Assembly (NCBI RefSeq): GCF_014646895.1
Contig: NZ_BMOD01000003.1
Coordinates: 124,001-188,000 of the forward strand
Reading direction: 5' to 3'
Source of the DNA: Deinococcus roseus
Lineage (GTDB): Bacteria > Deinococcota > Deinococci > Deinococcales > Deinococcaceae
Length of the DNA stretch: 64,000 nt
The number at the start of each line of letters is the position of its first letter. The stretch's first letter is position 1. The notes beneath the pieces are model-generated. The model saw only the letters and a list, made by a program, of their open reading frames with translations, did not search any database and was not told the origin of the DNA. Positions 16,917-24,324 of the stretch are shown one piece after another. The position numbers and the translations under genes are program-made.

Positions 16917-18157
16917 GCAGGCCTTCCATTTACAGCATTGCGGGCCGCCTGAGCCTGATGACCCTGGCGGTGGTGATCCTCACCAACCTGATCACCGTGG
17001 GGTTCATGCAGTACCAGTCCTGGCAGCGTTTTGAGAACCTGCCCCCCAACCTCAAACAGGTGTTGCAGCAGCGCTGGGAGCAGGACAGCAGGGAATACAA
17101 AGACAGCAAAATCGGACCTGCAGTGCCCAATGTGCAGGATTTCACCATTCAGGTGGTCACCACGCCCCCCCTGACCATTTCTCCACTCCCAGAGCAGCCC
17201 CGCATGGTCAAGGTGCCCCGTGGACTGCGCCTGAGGGACGACCTGCAGAACTCACTGCTGGTGTCCACCTTGCTGGGCTGCCTGATCGGGGCTGCCCTGG
17301 CGGTTTTCTTCTCCAGAAGGCTGGCCAGACCCCTGGAGGCCATTGCCCATGCTGCAGCGCAGGTCAGTGTGGGAGACCTGAGCACCCGTGTGGAGATGCC
17401 CAGCAATGCCCCTGCCGCCAGACAGGATGAGGTGTTTCATCTGACCCAGCACTTCAACCTGATGGCCGAAACCCTGCAGCGCCAGGAGCAGGAACGCAAG
17501 CACATGATTGCAGACATCGCCCATGAGCTGCGCACCCCCATTGCGGTGATGAAAGCCAAACTGGACGCCCTGGAAGACGGCATCGTTCCTCTGGACCAGA
17601 ATGCTGTGCAGAGGCTGCAGGTCCAGACGGCTTTGCTCAGCCGTCTGGTGGACGATTTGCGCACCCTGTCCCTGGCAGATGCAGGCAAACTGGACCTCAG
17701 CACCCAGGTGGTGGACATTGCTGCCCTGGTGGAAAACGTGGTCAGCGAGTACCAGACCGTGGCCTACCGCCAGAAGGTGCAGGTTCAGATGAACAGCAGC
17801 GACGACACCATCCTGATTCCGGGAGACCCGGATCGTCTGGCCCAGGTGATCAGCAACCTGCTGGAAAATGCCGTGCGGTACACCCCACCCCAGGGCCAGA
17901 TTCATGTGGCTGTGGAACGCATCCAGCAACGGGTCACCATTCGCGTGCAAGACACTGGAAATGGCATTCCTGAACATGCTTTGCCCCACATCTTTGAACG
18001 CTTTTACCGGGCAGATGGTTCACGCACCCGTGAAACCGGGGGCACCGGGCTGGGCCTCGCCATCGTGCGCACCCTGACAGAACTGCATGGAGGCAGCGTG
18101 CGGGCCTGGAACCAGCACGGCTCAGGAGCGGTTTTTCAGGTGGAATTGCAGGGGTAA
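16901..18157 (+). CDS. Sensor histidine kinase (BaeS/CpxA-like)
   Basis: The 418-residue kinase starts at GTG 16901 after a G-rich ribosome site. It has two membrane helices (about 14-36 and 118-138) around a periplasmic loop of about 80 residues, a HAMP domain, the phospho-acceptor box IAHELRTP, and an ATPase domain with the N box NLLENAVRYTP and G boxes DTGNGIP and GGTGLGLAI. It should phosphorylate the response regulator just upstream. The loop is Pro-rich and has no known ligand fold that I can identify. Confidence 0.93.
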   Translation: MARKLSRPSIYSIAGRLSLMTLAVVILTNLITVGFMQYQSWQRFENLPPNLKQVLQQRWEQDSREYKDSKIGPAVPNVQDFTIQVVTTPPLTISPLPEQPRMVKVPRGLRLRDDLQNSLLVSTLLGCLIGAALAVFFSRRLARPLEAIAHAAAQVSVGDLSTRVEMPSNAPAARQDEVFHLTQHFNLMAETLQRQEQERKHMIADIAHELRTPIAVMKAKLDALEDGIVPLDQNAVQRLQVQTALLSRLVDDLRTLSLADAGKLDLSTQVVDIAALVENVVSEYQTVAYRQKVQVQMNSSDDTILIPGDPDRLAQVISNLLENAVRYTPPQGQIHVAVERIQQRVTIRVQDTGNGIPEHALPHIFERFYRADGSRTRETGGTGLGLAIVRTLTELHGGSVRAWNQHGSGAVFQVELQG

Positions 18158-18164
18158 GAATGTT

Positions 18165-18347
18165 CTACTGGTTTCTGAACCAATAGTACAGCGTTGGCGA
18201 AGAAAAGATCAAAGCCCATAAAATCACCAGAGGATCATAGTAGATAAAGGATGGTTGAAAAGATTTACAGCTGATGAAATAAGAGATTCCAATCAATAAT
18301 GGAATATGCCACATTATTTTTATGAACCATTTGTCTTTCTGTTTCAT
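18165..18347 (-). CDS. Possible small two-span membrane protein in AT-rich patch
   Basis: This 60-residue reading frame begins MKQKDKWFIKIMWHIPLL and has two hydrophobic stretches, with many Ile, Phe and Tyr residues. The DNA from about 18165 to 18420 is visibly richer in A and T than its neighbours, and codon use differs, which may point to acquired DNA or to a non-coding patch. A GAGGGAG motif lies very close to the ATG. It matches no family I know. It sits between converging genes; the bases 18348-18573 show nothing else. Confidence 0.4.
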   Translation of the reverse strand: MKQKDKWFIKIMWHIPLLIGISYFISCKSFQPSFIYYDPLVILWALIFSSPTLYYWFRNQ

Positions 18348-18573
18348 GCTCCCTCTGGTACATCTTATGAGATCAAGGGTTTTGAGCAGCATCCTCAGCG
18401 ATTGAAGCAATCAGACCATGAGAAGAAAGCTTCAATCTGAAGGCCCAGAAGCTTCTTTCTCAAGAGCATACAACCTTCATGCATCTGTACCATCACCTTG
18501 AATCCAGATCACTTTTGACGCCCATAAAATTTCAGGGTTCAGCAAGAGCAGGATTGATGTTGCTGGTGCAGGT

Positions 18574-19341
18574 TTAAACCCGCAGTTCTCCGGCCCCATG
18601 CCATTCGTGCTCAAGGTCGCGCATGATCAGGGCGTGGTCAAACCGGATGCTCCCTGCTGGAAAAAGATCCTGGTTGTCAAAGAAACTGGACCTGATGTGT
18701 TCAATCCCCAGAGGATGCACCTCCCAGCCTCTGGTTTTCAGTTCCATGGCGTCCAGTTTCTGCCCCTGGCGGTCCGGGGAATAGCCCACCGATCCTGCTT
18801 CAAAAAAAGCCGAAGAGGTTTGCAGGTCTGCAAACACCGAGGTCTCTGGCAGATGGGTTTGCACCTGTCCTTTCAGAAAGATTTTGACCTGCTGGTCCTG
18901 AGAAAGGATGTTTAAAGCAATGCTGGGGTCCTGGTCCTGCACCTCGAAGGTGGCGTGCTGGTAATCTCCAGGGAACAGGTGCCCGCCCAGCCATTCATGC
19001 ACCTGGGAGTTGGTGTCCCTGCGCCAGATGAACACCCCTTCTTTCTGCACTCCATTTTCCTGAAAGGTGACCGCAACCCTGTGGGCAGCATTTTCACTGC
19101 TCAGTCCGATGAATTCTGGGATGCCCCTGGGACGAACATGTTCCAGACGGATCAGGCAGAGACCTGCAACAGCAAAGCCCTGGTGAAGTTTCAATTGAAA
19201 GGGAGGGGGAAGGTACCGCTGCATGACCTGGGGTTCCACCAGATAATTGGCAAGAATGCGCCTGCGAAGGGTTCCCTGAATGGCGGGCATTTGAAAAGGG
19301 GGCAGTGAAATCGTGGGCACTGAAATCGTGGGCACTTGCAT
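18574..19341 (-). CDS. DUF2071-like protein (acetoacetate-decarboxylase-like fold)
   Basis: The 255-residue protein carries RRILANYLVEPQVMQRYLP and RPRGIPEFIGLSSENAAHR, which I associate with the DUF2071 family, whose fold is related to acetoacetate decarboxylase. The function is unknown. GGAGGTCACC precedes the ATG. The N-terminus holds a duplicated 15-base unit (about 19306-19335), giving the peptide repeat VPTIS. A 14-bp palindrome sits in its probable promoter (19362-19375), so a dimeric repressor may control it. Confidence 0.65.
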   Translation of the reverse strand: MQVPTISVPTISLPPFQMPAIQGTLRRRILANYLVEPQVMQRYLPPPFQLKLHQGFAVAGLCLIRLEHVRPRGIPEFIGLSSENAAHRVAVTFQENGVQKEGVFIWRRDTNSQVHEWLGGHLFPGDYQHATFEVQDQDPSIALNILSQDQQVKIFLKGQVQTHLPETSVFADLQTSSAFFEAGSVGYSPDRQGQKLDAMELKTRGWEVHPLGIEHIRSSFFDNQDLFPAGSIRFDHALIMRDLEHEWHGAGELRV

Positions 19342-19361
19342 GGTGACCTCCAGCCTCAGTA

Positions 19362-19375
19362 TTGAACATGTTCAA
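19362..19375. promoter_or_regulatory. Perfect 14-bp palindrome, probable operator
   Basis: TTGAACATGTTCAA is self-complementary. On the minus strand it falls between a TTGTCT -35 candidate and an AATACT -10 candidate 16 bases apart, upstream of the DUF2071 gene. That is where a dimeric repressor would block the promoter. Confidence 0.5.
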
Positions 19376-19421
19376 AAAAAGACAAAAGACAATTGTCCCC
19401 GCTGGATTTGCAGCAGAACAT

Positions 19422-20780
19422 TCAGGTGCTGATTTTCACCCACAATTCCACGATCAGCCCACTCGGATGGTTTTCTTTGAGCTCCACCTGGCCTTCATGG
19501 ACCTGGGCCACCTGGGCCACCACGCTGAGGCCCAGACCGCTGCCCGGAGCACGGGTCCCGGGTGCCCGAAAGAACGTCTCGGTGGCCTTTGCACGGGTTT
19601 CTTCGGACATGCCTGGGCCAGTGTCTGAGACTTGCAGAATGGCATAATCCTGTTCCTCTTGCTGCTTTGTGCACAGGGACACCTGCACCTGTGCCTCTGG
19701 TGCATGGTTGTGGGCATTGTTGAACAGGTTCAGAAGGGCCTGGCGCAACAGCAGCGGATCACCACAAAGGGTCAGGTGCTCAGGACCTGAGTAAGGCACC
19801 CCTTTGCTTTCTGCATTTTCGCGCACCAGTTCTGCAAAATCGAAGTGGGTCTTGTGGGTGCGTCCCTCACGGGCCAGGGTCAGCAAAGATTCACTGAGGC
19901 GCGTCATGCGGTCCACTTCTTCTGCCACGGTTTCCAGGGTTTCCTCAGGGGTGGCATAACCGGCTTTCCAGTTGCCCAGATGCAGTTTCATGGCGGTCAG
20001 GGGGGTGCGCAGTTCGTGGGAGGCATTGCGGGTGAATTCGGTTTCCCGTTTGCGAAAGTCAGAGAGCCTGTCCAGCATGTGGTTGAAGGTTTCGCTGAGT
20101 TCCCCCAGTTCTCCGCCGCCATCCTGCGGCACCCTCAGAGAAAGGTTGCCCGAATGGGCCACTTCTTTGGTGGTGTCCAGCAGGTGCTGCAGGGGTTTCA
20201 GGGCCGGACGGCTGAGCAAAAGGGCAAGGATGGCCCCCACAAACGTCACAATCAAGGTGGTCAGCAGCATGGTCTGCTGGTAATTCACCAGACTGGAATG
20301 CAGTTCTCGGATGGTGCCCTGCACAAAAAAATCCGGGCTGCTTCCCGCTGGAGGAATGATCACCCAGCTTCCGGTGCGCCAGTTTCCCTGGTTCTTGTTG
20401 CTTCCCAGAGACACCATGGCCGTGCCTCTGGGAAAGCCCAGGGTTTGCCAGGCCTGATACACCTGTGGATCCAGAGCAGGCAGTGGGATGTCCTGTGGGA
20501 AGTCTCCATTCTGCCAGATCACCTCTCCCTCGTGCACCAGACGCACCCGGGTCACGTAACCCTCAAACCCCGCATTGAGGCCCGCGTAATCGTGCGGGTT
20601 GCTGCTGAGGGGCCGTTTGCGCATCACACCGATCAGGCGTTCCACATAGCTGCTGAGTTCCCGGTCCAGGCTGGAATTCACCTGATGCTGAAAACTCAGG
20701 TAACCCAGCGTGCCCTGCACGATCAGGGCCACCAGGGTGGTGACGGCAATGAACGCCGCCAGACGCTGCCGCAGGGTCAC
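19422..20780 (-). CDS. Sensor histidine kinase
   Basis: The 452-residue kinase starts at GTG 20780, overlapping the regulator stop by four bases. It has membrane helices near residues 10-28 and 168-188, a periplasmic domain of about 140 residues, HAMP, the phospho-acceptor box ASHELRTPL, and an ATPase core with N box LLNLFNNAHNHA and G boxes DTGPGMS and GSGLGLSVV. It is the partner of the OmpR regulator at 20777-21442. The divergent HtrA-like protease suggests envelope stress sensing. Confidence 0.93.
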   Translation of the reverse strand: MTLRQRLAAFIAVTTLVALIVQGTLGYLSFQHQVNSSLDRELSSYVERLIGVMRKRPLSSNPHDYAGLNAGFEGYVTRVRLVHEGEVIWQNGDFPQDIPLPALDPQVYQAWQTLGFPRGTAMVSLGSNKNQGNWRTGSWVIIPPAGSSPDFFVQGTIRELHSSLVNYQQTMLLTTLIVTFVGAILALLLSRPALKPLQHLLDTTKEVAHSGNLSLRVPQDGGGELGELSETFNHMLDRLSDFRKRETEFTRNASHELRTPLTAMKLHLGNWKAGYATPEETLETVAEEVDRMTRLSESLLTLAREGRTHKTHFDFAELVRENAESKGVPYSGPEHLTLCGDPLLLRQALLNLFNNAHNHAPEAQVQVSLCTKQQEEQDYAILQVSDTGPGMSEETRAKATETFFRAPGTRAPGSGLGLSVVAQVAQVHEGQVELKENHPSGLIVELWVKIST

Positions 20781-21442
20781 GCTTCCTCCAGCCCCAGACG
20801 GTACCCTCCAGAAACGGTTTTGACCACCTGGGGGGCCAGTTTGCTGCGCAAATGATGCACGTACACTTTCACCACGCCCGGATCGGAGGCTTCATCTCCC
20901 CACACCAGATCCACCAGTTCTTCAGAACGGTACACCCGGGAAGGAGACATCATGAAGCGTTCCAGCAAAGCGTATTCCCGGCTGGACAGTTCCACCAGGG
21001 TGCCCTGCCAGCGCACGCTGCGTTTGCCCAGGTCCATTTCCAGCCCCCCTTGCTGGATCACGCTGGTGCGCACCTCATGCACGCGCCGCAGCAACGCCCG
21101 CACGCGCGCCAGCAACTCTGGCAACTCGAAGGGTTTGACCACATAATCGTCTCCGCCTTCATCCAGGCCCATCACCCGGTCTTCCAGTGCATCCCGCGCA
21201 GTCATGAACAGGATGGGACCTGTGTATCCGGCTTTGCGGGCTTCGCGGGCCAGGATGAACCCCCCATCCGGGCTTTCGGGCAGGCGCACATCCAGCAGCA
21301 TCAAATCCGGCTCGAATTCCAGCAACAACTGGCGAGCGGTTTTAAGGTCCGGGCCATGCTTGACCAGATGGCCCTGGGCTTCCAGGGCACGGATCAGGGG
21401 GCGGGCAATGCTGAATTCATCTTCAACCAGAAGCAGGCGCAA
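20777..21442 (-). CDS. OmpR-family response regulator
   Basis: The 221-residue protein has a receiver domain (VEDEF, phospho-acceptor Asp in LMLLDVRLP, KPF loop) and a winged helix ending VSGGYRLG. The start is TTG at 21442; no in-frame ATG gives a normal N-terminus. It is coupled to the kinase by a GTGA overlap. It is transcribed away from the HtrA-like protease gene. Two GTTATG repeats 11 bases apart in the shared upstream region (21519-21535) are a likely binding site for it. Confidence 0.92.
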   Translation of the reverse strand: MRLLLVEDEFSIARPLIRALEAQGHLVKHGPDLKTARQLLLEFEPDLMLLDVRLPESPDGGFILAREARKAGYTGPILFMTARDALEDRVMGLDEGGDDYVVKPFELPELLARVRALLRRVHEVRTSVIQQGGLEMDLGKRSVRWQGTLVELSSREYALLERFMMSPSRVYRSEELVDLVWGDEASDPGVVKVYVHHLRSKLAPQVVKTVSGGYRLGLEEA

Positions 21443-21518
21443 GGGTTCACTCTTTCTGGGTTTTCTCTGTGATGGCCATGAGAAAACCCATCTGATGCAC
21501 GCATTTTACTGCACAGGG

Positions 21519-21535
21519 GTTATGGAGAAGTTATG
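21519..21535. promoter_or_regulatory. 11-bp-spaced direct repeat, likely OmpR-type binding site
   Basis: GTTATG occurs at 21519-21524 and again at 21530-21535, one helical turn apart, as is usual for dimers of OmpR/PhoB regulators. It lies between the regulator gene (minus) and the protease gene (plus). Confidence 0.5.
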
Positions 21536-21581
21536 AAGACGATAACTGCCGTTTAACTGCCTGCGGGCATACTTGGTCAAG

Positions 21582-21605
21582 CACCAGAAGAAGCTTCTTC
21601 TGGTG
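21582..21605. repeat. Perfect 24-bp palindrome in protease leader
   Basis: The 24 bases are fully self-complementary around a central AAGCTT; the left arm is CACCAGAAGAAG. No T-run follows, so it does not look like an intrinsic terminator. It lies 115 bases before the protease GTG and may be an operator or a leader hairpin. Confidence 0.6.
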
Positions 21606-21719
21606 GCTGGGAAACACTTTCACTTGCTTTTTTCAGAGCGGCTGGTCTCTTTGCATCCACCTTGTCCATCCAGCCCTCTTTCCCGGTGCTTTTGTTGTGT
21701 TCTCGAAAGGAGAAGTTTT

Positions 21720-22886
21720 GTGCGCAGGCTCCCCCTTTTATTGATTCCTGTCACCCTGGCCCTGGCGGCCATTCCTCACCTGTCCTCCCACAACCCCCTG
21801 CAGGTGCAGCCTCAGATTTCCCAGAACACCCAGCCCCAGAACACCCAGCCCTGGATGGAAAGCCAACGCGTTCAGCCCCGGGATTTTGAGTCTCCTTTCA
21901 GGGATCCTCAACCTTCTGATGACACGGCCCTGAGCCCCTGGGAAGACCAGCAAAGCAATGTGGCCAGCAACACCCTGGAAGAGGTGTACCAGAAATCCAT
22001 TCCCGGTGCGGTGCGCGTCAACATCGGGCGTTCTGGTCTGGGCAGTGGTTTTTTCCTCACCTCTGACGGTTATGTTCTGACTGCAGCCCATGTGGCCCTC
22101 GGAGACACCAATGAACCCCTCAGTGTGACCACCTCGGACGGCAAGGACCACCCTGCCACATTGGTGGGCTACGACGAAATCCGTGACCTGGCCATCCTGA
22201 AAGTCAAAGGCAGCAACTTCACTCCCCTGAAACTGGCCTCCTCTGCACCCAAAGTGGGGGATGGTGTGGTCGCCATTGGCAACTCCAGAGGCGCTTTTGA
22301 AGGCGGACGGGCAGGCAAGGTGACCCGGCTTGGGGCCAGCCTGAGCGCTTCTTTCCCCTCCAGCATGGTGGCCTCCAGCATGCCCCTGGCCCCCGGAGAT
22401 TCGGGCGGTCCGGTGCTCAACAATCAGGGTGAAGTGGTGGGCGTCAGCACCGCCATCAGCAGTGGAGGTGGACACTTCAGCAGTTACTTCGTGTCTGTCA
22501 CCACCAGCAGCCAGATTGTGAAAGACCTGCAGGCAGGCTTCAAGCGCTCTGTTCCCATCATCGGTGTGAGCATTGCCGATGCCCAGGATTACCTGAACAC
22601 CGAAGGTGCCCTGGTGACGGAAGTCCGGCCCGGTCTGGGGGCCCAGAAAGCAGGCTTCAAAGACCCTGAAGTCAGCGAATTCCGCGATGATTCAGGCCGG
22701 GTGCGCCAGCAGATCAGCAGTGCTGATGTGATTGTGGCTGCAGAAGGCAAAACCGTGCGCAACTCAGACGATTTGATTGCCGTGTTGCGCAGCAAGAAAG
22801 CTGGAGACCAGGTCACGCTGAAAGTCAAAAGGGGAGAGCAAACCCTCACCTTCAAAGTGATTCTCAGCAACAAAAACAGCGTCTAA
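21720..22886 (+). CDS. HtrA/DegP-like trypsin-fold serine protease with PDZ domain
   Basis: The 388-residue exported protease begins at GTG 21720 after AAAGGAG. It has a signal peptide or membrane anchor (RRLPLLLIPVTLALAA), a Gln/Pro/Ser-rich linker, then the chymotrypsin-like domain with triad H124 (TAAHV), D156 (RDLAIL) and S228 (GDSGGP). The C-terminal PDZ domain (about residues 285-385) contains LVTEVRPGLGAQKAGF. HtrA proteases remove misfolded envelope proteins. Its divergent pairing with a two-component system recalls CssRS/HtrA and MprAB/PepD, so stress control is likely. Confidence 0.92.
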   Translation: MRRLPLLLIPVTLALAAIPHLSSHNPLQVQPQISQNTQPQNTQPWMESQRVQPRDFESPFRDPQPSDDTALSPWEDQQSNVASNTLEEVYQKSIPGAVRVNIGRSGLGSGFFLTSDGYVLTAAHVALGDTNEPLSVTTSDGKDHPATLVGYDEIRDLAILKVKGSNFTPLKLASSAPKVGDGVVAIGNSRGAFEGGRAGKVTRLGASLSASFPSSMVASSMPLAPGDSGGPVLNNQGEVVGVSTAISSGGGHFSSYFVSVTTSSQIVKDLQAGFKRSVPIIGVSIADAQDYLNTEGALVTEVRPGLGAQKAGFKDPEVSEFRDDSGRVRQQISSADVIVAAEGKTVRNSDDLIAVLRSKKAGDQVTLKVKRGEQTLTFKVILSNKNSV

Positions 22887-22891
22887 AGCAG

Positions 22892-22982
22892 TTGACAGAA
22901 TAAGAGGTTGTTTCGTGGGTTCGTGTTGTTTGAAACAGGAGGATTCGGAAGAATCCTTCTGTTTCACGGATAAACGCAGTAA
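22892..22982 (+). repeat. Conserved intergenic hairpin element, copy 1
   Basis: This 91-base element starts TTGACAGAATAAGAGGTT and ends AACGCAGTAA. In between is a 15-base stem (GAAACAGGAGGATTC with GAATCCTTCTGTTTC, one G-U pair) and a GGAA loop. A second copy at 35308-35401 has the same boundaries and a stem of the same length in which paired bases changed together. The orientation given is arbitrary. It may be a structured RNA or a small non-autonomous mobile repeat. Confidence 0.75.
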
Positions 22983-22995
22983 ACCCTGTGATCTG

Positions 22996-23033
22996 AAAAC
23001 CAGCAGCCTGTATTCAAGTGGGTTGCTGGTTTT
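22996..23033 (+). terminator. Intrinsic terminator after protease gene and repeat
   Basis: AAAACCAGCA (22996-23005) pairs with TGCTGGTTTT (23024-23033). The stem ends in four T and lies just downstream of the repeat element. Confidence 0.6.
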
Positions 23034-23038
23034 GGCGT

Positions 23039-23044
23039 TATGAT
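23039..23044 (+). promoter_or_regulatory. -10 box of a probable leaderless transcript
   Basis: TATGAT ends five bases before the ATG at 23050, and no ribosome site is present. The transcript should begin at or next to the start codon. Confidence 0.45.
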
Positions 23045-23049
23045 GCCTC

Positions 23050-23526
23050 ATGCTCAGACCCCTCACTGCACAAGACCAGAGTGTCGTTCAGAACTGGCTG
23101 GAAGTGTACATCAGGCAACACATCGCGTACTGGGAAGAAGCCTACCAGACAGCCGCCCAGAGCAACCCTGCAGAGGTGGCCACGCAGCAATGGCAGGATC
23201 TGTTGAAGGCCTCTGAAGACCCCCAGCAGTTTGTGCGGGTGTATGGAGAGAAGCCGCTGGGCATCATTCAGGGAGCCATCCGGCAGGATCCCTATCTGGG
23301 GGTGCCCCTTGGGCAACTGTCCTGGCTTTATGTGGATGCAGAGAGCCGGGGACTGGGGGTGCCAGATCCGCTGATTGCCAGCCTGCTGGAGTGGTTTGCA
23401 GAAAAAGAAGTCGCGGGTCGGGTGGTGTACGTGACAGCGGCCAACGCTGCAGCTGTGCGGGTCTATGAACGCAATGGGTTTCGCACCATCGATTACCGCA
23501 TGCTGGGGCCAGCAGTGCAAAAGTGA
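23050..23526 (+). CDS. GNAT-family N-acetyltransferase
   Basis: This 158-residue protein has the GNAT layout: an N-terminal LRPLTAQD strand, the acetyl-CoA-binding region around LSWLYVDAESRGLGVPDPLI (motif A, with a degenerate R/Q-x-x-G-x-G/A), and the C-terminal NAAAVRVYERNGFRTIDYRM helix-strand. It transfers an acetyl group to an amine; the target is unknown. It lacks a ribosome site but has TATGAT five bases upstream, so it is probably leaderless. Confidence 0.82.
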   Translation: MLRPLTAQDQSVVQNWLEVYIRQHIAYWEEAYQTAAQSNPAEVATQQWQDLLKASEDPQQFVRVYGEKPLGIIQGAIRQDPYLGVPLGQLSWLYVDAESRGLGVPDPLIASLLEWFAEKEVAGRVVYVTAANAAAVRVYERNGFRTIDYRMLGPAVQK

Positions 23527-23998
23527 AAGAAGGCCTGAACCCCTTCACTTGAAGCGCTTTCGGAAAAAGGCTTTTTTGCTCCCAATGTAAGAGTCTTTTA
23601 AGACCCCAGGTTGCATGCTGTAAGAGCGGAGCCTCAAAAAACATGCTGATCAGAACAGCCAGAAACCCAGGGCTTCGCAGATCCATCCTCCCAGCAGCTT
23701 CTGTGGTTTCTGAAAACCGGGAAGGTTTCCAGAAACCAGCGCCATCCACAGGGGCAGAGAAGACTTCTGGCAGCGTGTTTTGTGGTCCTGCTTTCAGCTT
23801 TGTGGTCCGTTTCCAGTACAATGGAGAAACCACAACATCACAGGAAGCCGGGCAACAGGTCAGCAACCCCACCACAATCCCGCTTCGCCAGGATGCCTTC
23901 CGTCACCTGATTCTTTCTTCCCCTCCACAACCCACCGGGTTTGCGGAAGGCCCCCACCCCACTGGTCCCCAGAGCCCGCTCTGGCTGAAGGAGAAACC
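23527..23998. other. Intergenic region without a supported gene
   Basis: Reading frames here lack ribosome sites and family traits. GAAGCGCTTTC (23551-23561) matches a near-palindromic motif also found at 37991 and 49356. A TACAAT -10 candidate lies at 23817-23822, which would give a leader of about 170 bases for the next small gene. Confidence 0.5.
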
Positions 23999-24214
23999 AT
24001 GTTGAGTGATTTGTTCATCCCGGCAGGAACCCTGGTCATGTGCCCTGACTACATTCAGGGCACGGTGCAACGCACCGATGGAGGGTATGTTCAGGTGGTC
24101 ACCGAAGACCGCAGACAGGAGTTCTGGTTGCCGATGCAACTCCTGCTCAAACTCAATGCCTCCAGGCTGTTCCCGGACGCTCCGGCCCCTGAACTCCGGC
24201 GCTCCATCACCTGA
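23999..24214 (+). CDS. Small unknown protein (71 residues)
   Basis: The ATG at 23999 follows GAAGGAG closely. The protein begins MLSDLFIPAGTLVMCPDY and is rich in beta-type residues (GTVQRTDGGYVQVVTEDR), perhaps a small SH3-like barrel. No family is recognised. It precedes the diguanylate cyclase gene but is separated from it by a hairpin and a new promoter. Confidence 0.6.
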   Translation: MLSDLFIPAGTLVMCPDYIQGTVQRTDGGYVQVVTEDRRQEFWLPMQLLLKLNASRLFPDAPAPELRRSIT

Positions 24215-24254
24215 AGGTTCAGGCTGCATTTCTCAGGTTGAACCTCCCAGGACC

Positions 24255-24286
24255 AACAGGTCAGGTGTTTTTCTGCCTGACCTGTT
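24255..24286 (+). terminator. Hairpin terminator before the GGDEF gene
   Basis: An 11-base perfect stem, AACAGGTCAGG (24255-24265) with CCTGACCTGTT (24276-24286), encloses a T-rich loop. The downstream T content is modest (CTGGCTGTTTCTT). Confidence 0.55.
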
Positions 24287-24301
24287 CTGGCTGTTTCTTG
24301 C

Positions 24302-24310
24302 TGGTACACT
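24302..24310 (+). promoter_or_regulatory. Extended -10 promoter
   Basis: TGGTACACT matches the TGnTAnnnT extended -10 pattern. It ends 14 bases before the ATG at 24325, implying a leader of only about eight bases and no ribosome site. Confidence 0.45.
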
Positions 24311-24324
24311 GAAACCAACCCCCC

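Noticed and set aside
23643..24005. 120-residue frame before the small gene at 23999
   Set aside because: No ribosome site; amino-acid content looks random.
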